From: Rubrobacter sp.
GTDB lineage: Bacteria > Actinomycetota > Rubrobacteria > Rubrobacterales > Rubrobacteraceae
DNA: 17,003 nucleotides
Reading direction: 5' to 3'
NCBI GenBank assembly: GCA_016781885.1
Contig: JADDPM010000023.1
Coordinates: 1-17,003 of the forward strand
This document shows positions 6,218 to 12,860 of this stretch, piece after piece (position 1 is the first letter of the stretch; every line of letters begins with the position of its first letter). The translations under genes and the position numbers were made by a program. Below the pieces are notes generated by a model. The model had not been told where the DNA came from. It did not search any database and saw only the letters and a list, made by a program, of their open reading frames with translations.

Positions 6218-7768
6218 ATGAGACCGGAGCAGAAGATCCCTGTGGGCGCCCGGACCAGGGCGCTCCTTACCCTGATCATCCCGACGCGCAACGAGGCCGG
6301 TAACGTCCCCCGCCTGGTGGAGGAGTTGAGAGAAGCCCTCTTCGGGGTGGACTACCGGGTGGTCTTCGTGGACGACTCCGATGACGAGACGCCGGAGGTA
6401 GTTCGCGCATTAGGCGAAGAGGATAGGCGTATAATCCTGATCCACCGCGAGGGGGCCGAGCAGGAGGGTGGTCTCTCGACAGCCGTGACGACGGGCCTGG
6501 ACGCCATCGTCGACGAGAGCGAGTATACCTGCGTTATGGACGCCGACCTCCAGCACCCCCCCGGCAAGGTGCGCGAGATGCTGGACGAGGCAAGGTCCTC
6601 GGGGGTGGACGTGGTCGTAGCTAGCCGTTATGCGAAGGGCGGAAGCTACGCCGGCCTCTCCGGACCGATGCGGCGCGCCATCTCCGTCGGCACCAAGGAC
6701 CTCGCCCGTATCCTCTTCAAGGAGGCGAGGAAGACGAGCGACCCGTTGGCCGGCTTCTTCCTGGTAAGGAACAGGGCCATCTCAGGCATCCAGTTCCGCC
6801 CGACCGGCTTCAAGATACTGTTGGAGATCCTGGTCTGCGCCCCCGAGCTCTCGGTCGTCGAGGTGCCGCTGAGCTTCCGGGCTCGCCACGCGGGCATCTC
6901 GAAGGCGAACGTAGACCAGGGACTCGGATACCTGGCCCACATAGCGAGCCTCTTCTGGTACGTCCCCTCGGCGGGTCGCTTCTGGAAGTTCGCTCTCGTC
7001 GGCGCGTCAGGTGTGCTGGTCAATATGTTCGCCCTCATAACCCTCGTCGAGTACTTCGGGGCAAACCCGACGGTAGCGTGGATGGTAGCGGTTGGGTTGA
7101 GCGTCTTGAGTAACTTCCTGCTCAACAACGCCTTCACGTGGCGCGACGTAAGGCACTCCAGCAGGATTCACTTCCTCCTGCGCGGGGCGCTCGCGTACCC
7201 GGTGGCGATCCTCGCTCTGGGTGCGAACTTCGCGGTTTACTACCCCCTGATCAAATACGTCAGCCCAGACTTTCCCTACTACGTGATCGCCGCCTTCTTG
7301 GGGATAATCGCCGGGACGAGCGCGAACTTCATCCTGAGCTCCCGCTTCGTCTTCCGCCCCTCTACCCCTAAGGGCCTGGACCCGAAAGCCCCGCCCCACG
7401 AGACCACCGAGAAGGCGCGCGAGGAGCTAAAGGCAGACTGGGTCGGCCTGATCCGCGCCGGGGACCTCTCCCTTATAGCCCGGTCCTCCTCGGGAACAAC
7501 ACCGCGTCCGTTCACCACCTCCGATAAAAGCGCCGTCGAGCTCGTGCTCAACACCCTTCAACCCACCCTCGTGGTGACCGGCCCCAGACGCCTCCCGCAA
7601 TCACGCACCAACGCCCGCTGGACCAGCTCCCTGGCCGTCCCCGTCCTCGAAGACGACCGTCCGGTCGGCGTCGTCTACGCCACCCGCGACTCCACCGAAC
7701 AATTCACCCAGGAAGACCTCCACTGGCTCACCGCCTACGCCAGTACCTCCGCCCCCATTTTTCTCTAG
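6218..7768 (+). CDS. GT2 glycosyltransferase / GtrA membrane protein with C-terminal GAF-like domain
   Basis: This 516-residue protein has three parts. Residues about 18-235 are a family 2 glycosyltransferase of the polyprenol-phosphate sugar synthase type. It opens with LTLIIPTRNEAGNVPRLVEE, has a VDDSDDET nucleotide-binding motif (51-58) and DADLQHPP (108-115) with the metal-binding DAD. Residues about 256-380 are a GtrA-type domain with four likely membrane helices, starting FWKFALVGASGVLVNMFAL and ending SANFILSSRFVF. Such GT2-GtrA fusions attach a sugar to a polyprenyl phosphate and help flip it for cell-surface glycan assembly. Residues about 395-516 are soluble and end like a GAF domain (SLAVPVLEDDRPVGVVYATR, then FTQEDLHWLTAYASTSAPIF). 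That third part is unusual for this class. It is transcribed alone, divergent from acyP. The sugar is unknown; mannose or glucose are the usual choices. GT2-GtrA is sure; the GAF call is probable. Confidence 0.92.
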   Translation: MRPEQKIPVGARTRALLTLIIPTRNEAGNVPRLVEELREALFGVDYRVVFVDDSDDETPEVVRALGEEDRRIILIHREGAEQEGGLSTAVTTGLDAIVDESEYTCVMDADLQHPPGKVREMLDEARSSGVDVVVASRYAKGGSYAGLSGPMRRAISVGTKDLARILFKEARKTSDPLAGFFLVRNRAISGIQFRPTGFKILLEILVCAPELSVVEVPLSFRARHAGISKANVDQGLGYLAHIASLFWYVPSAGRFWKFALVGASGVLVNMFALITLVEYFGANPTVAWMVAVGLSVLSNFLLNNAFTWRDVRHSSRIHFLLRGALAYPVAILALGANFAVYYPLIKYVSPDFPYYVIAAFLGIIAGTSANFILSSRFVFRPSTPKGLDPKAPPHETTEKAREELKADWVGLIRAGDLSLIARSSSGTTPRPFTTSDKSAVELVLNTLQPTLVVTGPRRLPQSRTNARWTSSLAVPVLEDDRPVGVVYATRDSTEQFTQEDLHWLTAYASTSAPIFL

Positions 7769-8239
7769 AAGCACAGTCAGAACTCCCCACGATACCCGCG
7801 CGCCGCTACGTTATAGAAGGGTTCCCAGGGACCGGGTGAGGCAACGCCCCAGCCGCCCCGTCCCCCGCACCCTTTGGTAGCCAGAAGGGGGCGCTCCACC
7901 AACCAGCGGAAACTTCCCCCCAACGGATAGCGGCCCCTCCCCCCATAAAGATCCGCCCTCAGGGGCCCCACCATCCCCCTCCCGAGAGGTGGGGCCCCGG
8001 TAAATCCCGTACCTGAACCCAGACTTCAAACCGAGCCCTGGGTTCCTACGAGACCTACCTGACCCGAAAGTAGCATTAGCCCCTGGCCCGTGCAACTCTC
8101 AAAATCCCCATACCTAAGCCAAAAGGCCGTCTCTTCGAAGAAACGCCTACGACATGCCGCCTCCCTTCCCCACCCCCGCACCATATCTTGAGTTCGAACC
8201 AGAATGAAAATGTGCAACGCAAATTACATAACCTATGAC
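7769..8239. other. Long non-coding region between the glycosyltransferase and pilT leader
   Basis: About 470 bases without a credible gene. The minus-strand frames here (for example up to 8095) give Gly/Pro/Arg-rich sequences with no motif. The region is C-rich on the plus strand and holds two strong inverted repeats (7962-7998 and 8015-8045). I see no tRNA, RNase P, tmRNA or SRP RNA signature on either strand. Confidence 0.5.
7962..8045. other. Paired inverted repeats, possible structured RNA
   Basis: Two separate stems lie 16 nt apart. Arms 7962-7972 and 7988-7998 (GGGGCCCCACC / GGTGGGGCCCC) pair over 11 bp around a 15-nt loop. Arms 8015-8022 and 8038-8045 (GAACCCAG / CTGGGTTC) pair over 8 bp around a 15-nt loop. 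Neither is followed by a T-run on either strand, so simple rho-independent termination is unlikely. A small RNA or protein-binding site is possible. Confidence 0.35.
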
Positions 8240-8284
8240 TTAAGGGTTAGGTAAGTTTAAGGTTCAGATTTATTATAGAGGAGG
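8240..8284 (+). promoter_or_regulatory. AT-rich promoter region and strong ribosome site upstream of pilT
   Basis: The block is far more AT-rich than its surroundings. It contains two related direct repeats (TTAAGGGTTAGG from 8240 and TTAAGGTTCAG from 8257, offset 17 nt), a TATTAT -10-like box at 8271-8276, and GAGGAGG at 8278-8284. If TATTAT is the real -10, the transcript would start inside the GAGGAGG, so either the promoter lies further upstream or GAGGAGG is not used for translation. Experimental start mapping would decide. Confidence 0.35.
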
Positions 8285-8288
8285 TTTG

Positions 8289-8345
8289 GTGCATTGGAGG
8301 GGGCTAAAGGATATTCGTCCTTTGGTCGATAATGACGATAGGTGA
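8289..8345 (+). CDS. Possible 18-residue leader ORF upstream of pilT
   Basis: GTG 8289-8291 follows GAGGAGG (8278-8284) by four bases, a strong ribosome site. The frame MHWRGLKDIRPLVDNDDR ends at TGA 8343-8345, 25 nt before the pilT start. The mRNA can fold a hairpin inside it (AAAGGA / TCCTTT around the loop TATTCG). It could be a regulatory leader peptide, or a chance frame. No homology is claimed. Confidence 0.25.
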   Translation: MHWRGLKDIRPLVDNDDR

Positions 8346-8370
8346 TTCGAGCGTAGGGAGGTAGTTCCGG

Positions 8371-9465
8371 GTGATACAGCAGACCAAGGTTGACGAGTTG
8401 GTGAGCAAGTTGGTCCAGATGGGGGGCAGCGATCTGCACTTGAAGGTGGGGGCGCCGCCGGCGATCCGGGAGCATGGTTCTCTAGAGTACCTAGAAGGTT
8501 ATGAGGTTCTGCGCCCGGTGGACACCGAGGACATGCTCAAGGGCATCATCCCGGAGAAGCTAGTCGAGGAGTTCGAGGAGGAGGGGGAGGCGGACTTTTC
8601 CTACGCCGTACAGGGGGTGGGCCGTTTCAGGGTTAACGCGTTTCGGCAGCGAGGCTCGATCTCTATAGTCATGCGCTTCATACCGTTCGGGGTGCCGAAG
8701 CTCGAGGACCTCAATCTGCCGGAGGTCATAGGCAAGTTGGCGCGCGAGGAACGCGGGATCATCCTCGTCACGGGAACTACGGGTAGCGGCAAGTCGACTA
8801 CGCTGGCGTCCATGATCAACCTAGTCAACCGCACCTCGTCGAAGCACATCGTGACCATCGAGGACCCTATAGAGTTCCTCCACCGCGACGAGAATAGCAT
8901 TATCAACCAGCGCGAGGTTGGGCAGGATACGGTGTCGTATGCGCGAGCGCTGAAGCGGGTCCTAAGGCAGGACCCGGACATCATCCTGATAGGCGAGATC
9001 CGGGACTCCGAGAGCGCCCAGATAGCTCTCTCGGCGGCCGAGACCGGCCACCTGGTCCTGAGCACGCTGCACACTTTAGACGCCACGGAGACCATAAACC
9101 GCATGATCGATCTCTTCCCGCCGCACGAGCGGGCGCAGGTTCGGACGATGCTCGCCGGCACGCTCAAGGGTATCATTGGGCAGCGCCTTATTCGGACCAA
9201 GGACGGCGAGGGGAGGGCCGCGGCCTGCGAGGTCATGGTAACCACCGGGCGCATAAAGGACTTCATCCTGGACCCCGAGCAGACCGGCCAGATCCAGACG
9301 GCCATCGCCGAGGGCGAATACTATGGGATGCAGACCTTTGACCAGGCCCTCTTGAAGCTGATCGAAGAGGACCGCATTAACTACCAGGACGCCCTCAAGA
9401 TCGCCAGTCGCCCGCAGGACTTCCGCCTGATGGTCCAATCGCTGGGCCTTGGCGTGGCCCGCTAA
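8371..9465 (+). CDS. pilT: PilT-type twitching motility / pilus retraction ATPase
   Basis: This hexameric cytoplasmic ATPase drives type IV pilus retraction, here 364 residues, near the usual size. The N-terminal PAS-like part has SDLHLKVGAPPAIREHG (20-36), typical of PilT/PilU. The RecA-like core has Walker A GTTGSGKS (135-142), the Asp box TIEDPIEFLH (162-171), Walker B DIILIGEIRD (203-212) and the His box AETGHLVLSTLHT (223-235). The usual AIRNLIRE-like retraction motif is replaced by GRIKDFIL (293-300). GTG 8371-8373 is preceded by GGGAGG about 10 nt upstream. No other pilus gene is in the window, so this copy stands alone here; PilB, PilC and pilins must be elsewhere if the system works. 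PilT versus a related secretion ATPase is decided by the N-terminal domain and size. Confidence 0.95.
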   Translation: MIQQTKVDELVSKLVQMGGSDLHLKVGAPPAIREHGSLEYLEGYEVLRPVDTEDMLKGIIPEKLVEEFEEEGEADFSYAVQGVGRFRVNAFRQRGSISIVMRFIPFGVPKLEDLNLPEVIGKLAREERGIILVTGTTGSGKSTTLASMINLVNRTSSKHIVTIEDPIEFLHRDENSIINQREVGQDTVSYARALKRVLRQDPDIILIGEIRDSESAQIALSAAETGHLVLSTLHTLDATETINRMIDLFPPHERAQVRTMLAGTLKGIIGQRLIRTKDGEGRAAACEVMVTTGRIKDFILDPEQTGQIQTAIAEGEYYGMQTFDQALLKLIEEDRINYQDALKIASRPQDFRLMVQSLGLGVAR

Positions 9466-9492
9466 AACCAGAACACCCGCCGCGGCCCGCGC

Positions 9493-9532
9493 CCGGCGAG
9501 CCTCTCCGACCGCTCGGGGTGCCGGTCTTGTT
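9493..9532 (+). terminator. Possible weak terminator after pilT
   Basis: CCGGCGAGC (9493-9501) can pair with GCTC (9512-9515) and GCCGG (9521-9525), leaving a GGGGT bulge, followed by TCTTGTT. The T-tract is poor and the stem imperfect, so the call is tentative. Confidence 0.25.
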
Positions 9533-9625
9533 AGGCACGCCTACTGTAGGCTGCCCGACACACTCTCAAGCTCTTCAACATTGCGACGCGGGTTTACTGG
9601 CATACCCCCAGAGGCCGCCGGACTC

Positions 9626-9631
9626 TATACT
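9626..9631 (+). promoter_or_regulatory. Putative -10 box of a leaderless promoter
   Basis: TATACT is a near-perfect -10 hexamer ending 6 nt before ATG 9638, which has no Shine-Dalgarno sequence. Transcription would begin at or next to the A of the start codon. No good -35 box at normal spacing was found. Confidence 0.5.
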
Positions 9632-9637
9632 GGGTTC

Positions 9638-10126
9638 ATGAGATCTATCTGCTTTCTCTCGGACTTCGGGCTCGGCGACGACTTCGTCGGGCTGTGCAAG
9701 GGTGTGATGCTTCGCATCGCGCCAGGGGCGACGGTTATAGACCTTACGCACGAGGTGCCCGGCTTCGGGGTGGAAGCGGGGGCGGAGATCCTGGAACACG
9801 CCACGCGCTACATGCCCGAGGATATAGTCTACTTGGCCGTCGTAGATCCCGGCGTCGGCACCGAGCGGCACGCTTTGGCCCTACGGACCGCGCACGGAGC
9901 CTTCCTCGTCGGTCCTGACAACGGCCTCCTGACGCCCGCTGCCGAGGCTTTGGGCGGTATCTCGCATGCGGTCGCGTTGACGAATGCCGACTACCACCTC
10001 CGACCCGTCTCGCACACTTTCCACGGCCGTGACATCTTCTCCCCAGCGGCGGCACACTTGGCGTCTGGGCTGGACCTGAGACAGCTCGGGGAGCCGGTAG
10101 TCCCGACCTCACTCGTGCGTGTGTAG
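9638..10126 (+). CDS. S-adenosyl-L-methionine hydroxide adenosyltransferase, N-terminal catalytic domain (gene split by TAG)
   Basis: This family (DUF62, related to fluorinase and chlorinase) splits SAM to adenosine and methionine. The 162 residues from ATG 9638 form the N-terminal domain: SDFGLGDDFVGLCKG (8-22), LTHEVPGF (36-43), VVDPGVGTERHAL (68-80) and HTFHGRDIFSPAAAHLASG (126-144). D70, R77 and H129 line up with the known Asp-Arg-His triad that activates water. Translation stops at TAG 10124-10126 exactly where the inter-domain linker would be. The C-terminal domain follows in the same frame after 12 sense codons. The active site of this family sits between domains of neighbouring subunits, so a lone N-terminal domain is unlikely to be normal. 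I chose ATG 9638 over upstream frame extensions because it begins with the family motif and has a -10 box at leaderless spacing. Likely a nonsense mutant or split gene. Confidence 0.85.
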   Translation: MRSICFLSDFGLGDDFVGLCKGVMLRIAPGATVIDLTHEVPGFGVEAGAEILEHATRYMPEDIVYLAVVDPGVGTERHALALRTAHGAFLVGPDNGLLTPAAEALGGISHAVALTNADYHLRPVSHTFHGRDIFSPAAAHLASGLDLRQLGEPVVPTSLVRV

Positions 10127-10162
10127 CCGCCCGGCGCGCGGAGGGAGGGGCCAAACACCCTC

Positions 10163-10468
10163 ATGGCGACGATAATCGGGGTGGATCGCTACGGTAACGC
10201 CCGACTCTCTGTGGCGGTGGAAGAGGCCAGCTTCACGTTCGGCGCGCGTCTCCTCGTAGAGGTCGGCGAGGGCGAGATGCCGGTCCGCTACGTCCCGACC
10301 TTCGGTCACTCGAAGGTCGGAGACCTCGTCCTCGTCCCCGACTCTCACCAGCGCCTGAGCATCTCCGTGAACAACGGCAACGCCGCCCAGGCCCTTCTCC
10401 TGAAGTTAGGTAGCCGGGTACGCCTGACCCTCCTCGAAGACGGTGGGGGGAGCGATGCCGCGCCCTGA
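10163..10468 (+). CDS. S-adenosyl-L-methionine hydroxide adenosyltransferase, C-terminal domain (downstream of in-frame TAG)
   Basis: These 101 residues match the C-terminal beta-rich domain of the DUF62/SAM hydroxide adenosyltransferase family, beginning IIGVDRYGNARLSV, the usual IxxVDRxGN entry motif, which provides adenine and methionine contacts. The frame is the same as the upstream domain. Only TAG 10124-10126 and 12 sense codons intervene, so joined length would be about 276, normal for the family. If translated separately it would start at ATG 10163; GGAGGGAGG lies 14-22 nt upstream, farther than ideal. The next gene overlaps its end by 14 nt. It is either the 3' part of a pseudogene or a split subunit. 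Confidence 0.75.
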   Translation: MATIIGVDRYGNARLSVAVEEASFTFGARLLVEVGEGEMPVRYVPTFGHSKVGDLVLVPDSHQRLSISVNNGNAAQALLLKLGSRVRLTLLEDGGGSDAAP

Positions 10469-11210
10469 TCCAACCATTCCAAGGCAACTCTCTCCCGAAG
10501 AGCAGCGGCGGGTGACGCGGGCCGCGCTCCTCCGTCCGATGCACCTGCTCGTAGCGGCGATCGGGATCGCCTTCTTCGCGATGACCCTCGCGTGGTGGGT
10601 CCTCCCCCTCACCCTCGTCACCTACCTCGCCCTCGTCTACCTGGCCGCCAGCGCCCCGCTCTTCAAGAGACGTATCCTCGAAGGCCGCGAAAGCCTCACT
10701 GGAGCGGCGCCAGTCCTCTCCGGAGGGGAGAAAGCCTCCCCAGAACAACGCCTCCGCAGGCTACCAAACGGGGAAACCCGTACCAGGGTAGAGGCCGCGC
10801 TTGCGGCCCGAGATCGGGCGCTGGTCGCCATCGAGAACTCGGGCGAGGCCGTAAGAGGACTGCTCCAGGACGCGCCGCCTAAGCTGAATCTCCTCCTCGA
10901 ACGCCTCATAGACGTCGCTGAGAAGCGAGAGCAAGTAGCCGCTACCGCCCCCCACCCGGACACTGCCCCGGATGGTCTACGCCGTACGGCACGAAACGCT
11001 GCCTCGGAGCAGAAGGAGAGAGAGCTTCGCACCATGGACGCGCAACTCTCCGACGCTTTTGAGAAGATTTCAACCCTCCGGCCGCGGGTAGTACGTATCT
11101 CCACAGAGGTCGGCAACGATGCCAGGGAGGCCGCTGGCAGACTCATCGCCGACCTCGATGAGACACTTCGGCACCTCGACGCCTTGCTCTCTGGAACGTC
11201 CCCCCGGTAG
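10455..11210 (+). CDS. Hypothetical membrane protein with cytoplasmic coiled-coil region
   Basis: I do not recognise a family. ATG 10455 gives 251 residues. A GTG at 10443 would add four. GGGGGGAG lies two bases before the ATG, and the start overlaps the preceding SAM-enzyme gene by 14 nt, so coupling is likely. Residues about 28-68 form two close membrane helices (HLLVAAIGIAFFAMTLAWWVL, then TLVTYLALVYLAASAPLF), a hairpin with short connection. The remainder is long, charged and alpha-helical: TRVEAALAARDRALVAIENS, then LLLERLIDVAEKREQVAA, and QLSDAFEKISTLRPRVVRI, with heptad-like spacing suggesting coiled coil. Such a layout resembles membrane-anchored scaffolds, but no function can be given. 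It is the last gene before the IS element. Confidence 0.7.
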   Translation: MPRPDPTIPRQLSPEEQRRVTRAALLRPMHLLVAAIGIAFFAMTLAWWVLPLTLVTYLALVYLAASAPLFKRRILEGRESLTGAAPVLSGGEKASPEQRLRRLPNGETRTRVEAALAARDRALVAIENSGEAVRGLLQDAPPKLNLLLERLIDVAEKREQVAATAPHPDTAPDGLRRTARNAASEQKERELRTMDAQLSDAFEKISTLRPRVVRISTEVGNDAREAAGRLIADLDETLRHLDALLSGTSPR

Positions 11211-11244
11211 CCCTCCGGCCGCTAGCAGGGCCTCGGCCGCTATA

Positions 11245-11268
11245 CAGTGGTATTCATAAGGGTTGATC
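11245..11268 (+). repeat. IS630 terminal inverted repeat, transposase 3' end
   Basis: This arm pairs with the one at 12231-12254 over 24 positions with 8 mismatches, has TA just outside, and contains the transposase stop codon (TGA at 11254-11256 on the minus strand). Confidence 0.75.
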
Positions 11269-12211
11269 TTGGGGCCAATAGCCAGCGTGGGCGAACCAGC
11301 CTGCCGCGTCTTCAGGCGTGACGGCCGCCAACGCTCGCCCTATCGCCTCAACCAGCGCCTCGCGCATACGTGCGCCCGCCTTGCGCACGAGCTGCTTGAT
11401 CTTGCTGAAGGCTTCCTCTATGGGGTTCAAGTCCGGCGAGTAGGACGGCAAGAACACGAGATCTGCCCCTCTCGCTTCGATGAGCCCTCTGACCTTCTCC
11501 GTCCTGTGCGCCCCGAGCCCATCGAGCACCACCACCTGCCCCTCACGAAGCGAAGGGGCAAGAAAGTGCTCAACGTAGACCTCAAGGCTAAGGCGTCGGT
11601 GGCCCCCTCTACGGTCATCGACTCGCCCATGGCTCCTTCGAGGGTGATCGCGGCGATGAGGGTGGTGTTCTTTCCCCGGTTCCTCGGCACCTTGCCGTAG
11701 GCCTTCTTCCCCCTGGGCGCCCTGGCTCTCAGGCGCGTCATGGAGGTGTTGAAGCCGCCGGACTCGTCCACGAATACGAGGCGCCCGGCGTCGAAGCGGG
11801 AAGCGAGCCACCGCCACAGGCCTCTGGCTTCCTCATCGCGCTTTGGCTATCTTCGACTTTTTTGATCGGCCATCCGCCATCGGGCAAGCCGGCGATGGCC
11901 CTCCCGATGGTGGACGTAGAGACCGCCTCCCCGAACTGCTCCTCGAAAGCCTCGCGGTGCTGCTCTCCGAGAGTGAGGTCGTGGTTCGCCTCTAGGTGCT
12001 TTGGCAGCCAGCTTTGGAGCATCGCCCCTTTCCTGGAGGGCCTGCCGGGGATCGACTTGGGCTCCACATCCCCGGTCTCTCGACGCCTCTTGAGCCAGCG
12101 CTTTACGGTGGGCATCGACACCGAGAAGGTCTTCGCGACTTGCTCCCTGGGTATTCCGGCGTCGACGGCGGCGAGCACCCTCGATCTCAAGTCCTTCGAA
12201 TACGGCTTCAT
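11254..12211 (-). pseudogene. IS630-family transposase, frameshifted
   Basis: The gene starts at ATG 12209-12211 with MKPYSKDLRSRVLAAVDAG and an HTH (QVAKTFSVSMPTVKRWLKRR), the DNA-binding half of IS630 transposases. Reading then leaves frame near 11858-11863 (a run of six A on the coding strand), giving KSKIAKAR. It shifts again near 11834-11840 to give EEARGLWRWLASRF and FVDESGGFNTSM with the first catalytic Asp. It shifts a third time near 11581-11588 into EVYVEHFLAPSL, VVVLDGLGAH (second Asp) and SPDLNPIEEAFSKIK (catalytic Glu). All three DDE residues survive but no single frame joins them. The A6 run resembles a programmed-frameshift site known in some IS families, but the other two shifts lack one and a TGA lies between, so decay (or base-call error) is the better reading. 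Joined product would be about 320 residues. Confidence 0.85.
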
Positions 12212-12230
12212 GCCTGGAGGCTAACGCACG

Positions 12231-12254
12231 GATCGATACTTACGGGTGCCGCTG
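12231..12254 (-). repeat. IS630 terminal inverted repeat, transposase 5' end
   Basis: This is the mate of 11245-11268; TA follows at 12255-12256. It lies 20 bases upstream of the transposase ATG, so the element's promoter must overlap or abut it. Confidence 0.75.
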
Positions 12255-12256
12255 TA

Positions 12257-12860
12257 GGAATAGCCGTTCACCTTCCTCTTATCGACCAATGCAACCCTCT
12301 ACGTCGAGATGATCCGGCCTGCTAGCCTCAGCTCTCCTGCCGTCAGTTCCTTACCTCAGAGATGCACGTACCGCGCCGGACCGATTGGGCCGGCCGACTG
12401 TCGGCCTCATCCAGGCCATCAAGCCGAAACCGGGGTGGATGTTATCTGCGCAGACGCCCAACAGATGTCCGGAGCACTTAACCATCACGGGAAGAAGCGT
12501 CGTAAGTCGAAGTCTTCATGCTCCGTCTTCTACACGCTAGCATAGGTCGGCTGCACGAAGAAACGTCAGCCTCGCCCATCCCCCTTCCGCAATGTCCCCC
12601 ACCAACACAAACCGGACAGGCATATCCACAGACGAGATAGTGCCGAAGTAGCGCCGAAAATTCTCCTCCTGGGCCGCAATCCGCTACCTTCCGGAAAGCG
12701 TCAGCTGGACGTAAGACTAGCCGAGACCCCGGCGGCAACGGGTTCGGAAGGAGCTTGCTGACAGTCGACCAATGAAGGCAAGAACAGAGGGGGCGAGAGT
12801 GGAAGCCGCGGAGCGCGCACTAGAGAAGCGTACCCGTGGAAGAGTTCTGTCAGGTTTTCG
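12257..12860. other. Gene-poor stretch between the IS element and the sepIVA-like gene
   Basis: About 600 bases with no frame I can defend. The short frames here (for example 12478-12738 minus and 12772-13017 plus) have no family motif; the plus frame also runs into the sepIVA-like gene antisense. One perfect palindrome, GGCCGACTGTCGGCC, lies in the stretch near 12400. A single TATCCACA near 12624 resembles a DnaA box but stands alone. It may be a remnant of a gene lost around the IS insertion. Confidence 0.4.

Larger units (their letters stand above)
11245..12254 (-). mobile_element. IS630-family insertion sequence, complete ends, inactive transposase
   Basis: The 1010-bp element is bounded by imperfect 24-bp terminal inverted repeats: 11245-11268 begins CAGTGG and 12231-12254 ends CCGCTG. 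The two arms match at 16 of 24 positions, and both carry GATC at their inner end. Each end is flanked by TA (11243-11244 and 12255-12256), the target duplicated by IS630/Tc1-mariner elements. The single transposase, on the minus strand, has three frameshifts, so the copy cannot move on its own. Confidence 0.85.

Noticed and set aside
7811..8095. Minus-strand 94-residue frame
   Set aside because: Gly/Pro/Arg-rich with no motif, typical of a chance frame in C-rich DNA.
8187..8200. CTTGAGTTCGAACC as a HAIR (HspR) site or tRNA T-arm
   Set aside because: The second HAIR half (ACTCAAG after 7 nt) is missing, and the bases flanking GTTCGAA do not form a 5-bp T-stem on either strand.
12622..12630. 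ATATCCACA as a DnaA box / origin
   Set aside because: One near-match alone, no cluster, no AT-rich unwinding region and no dnaA/dnaN nearby.
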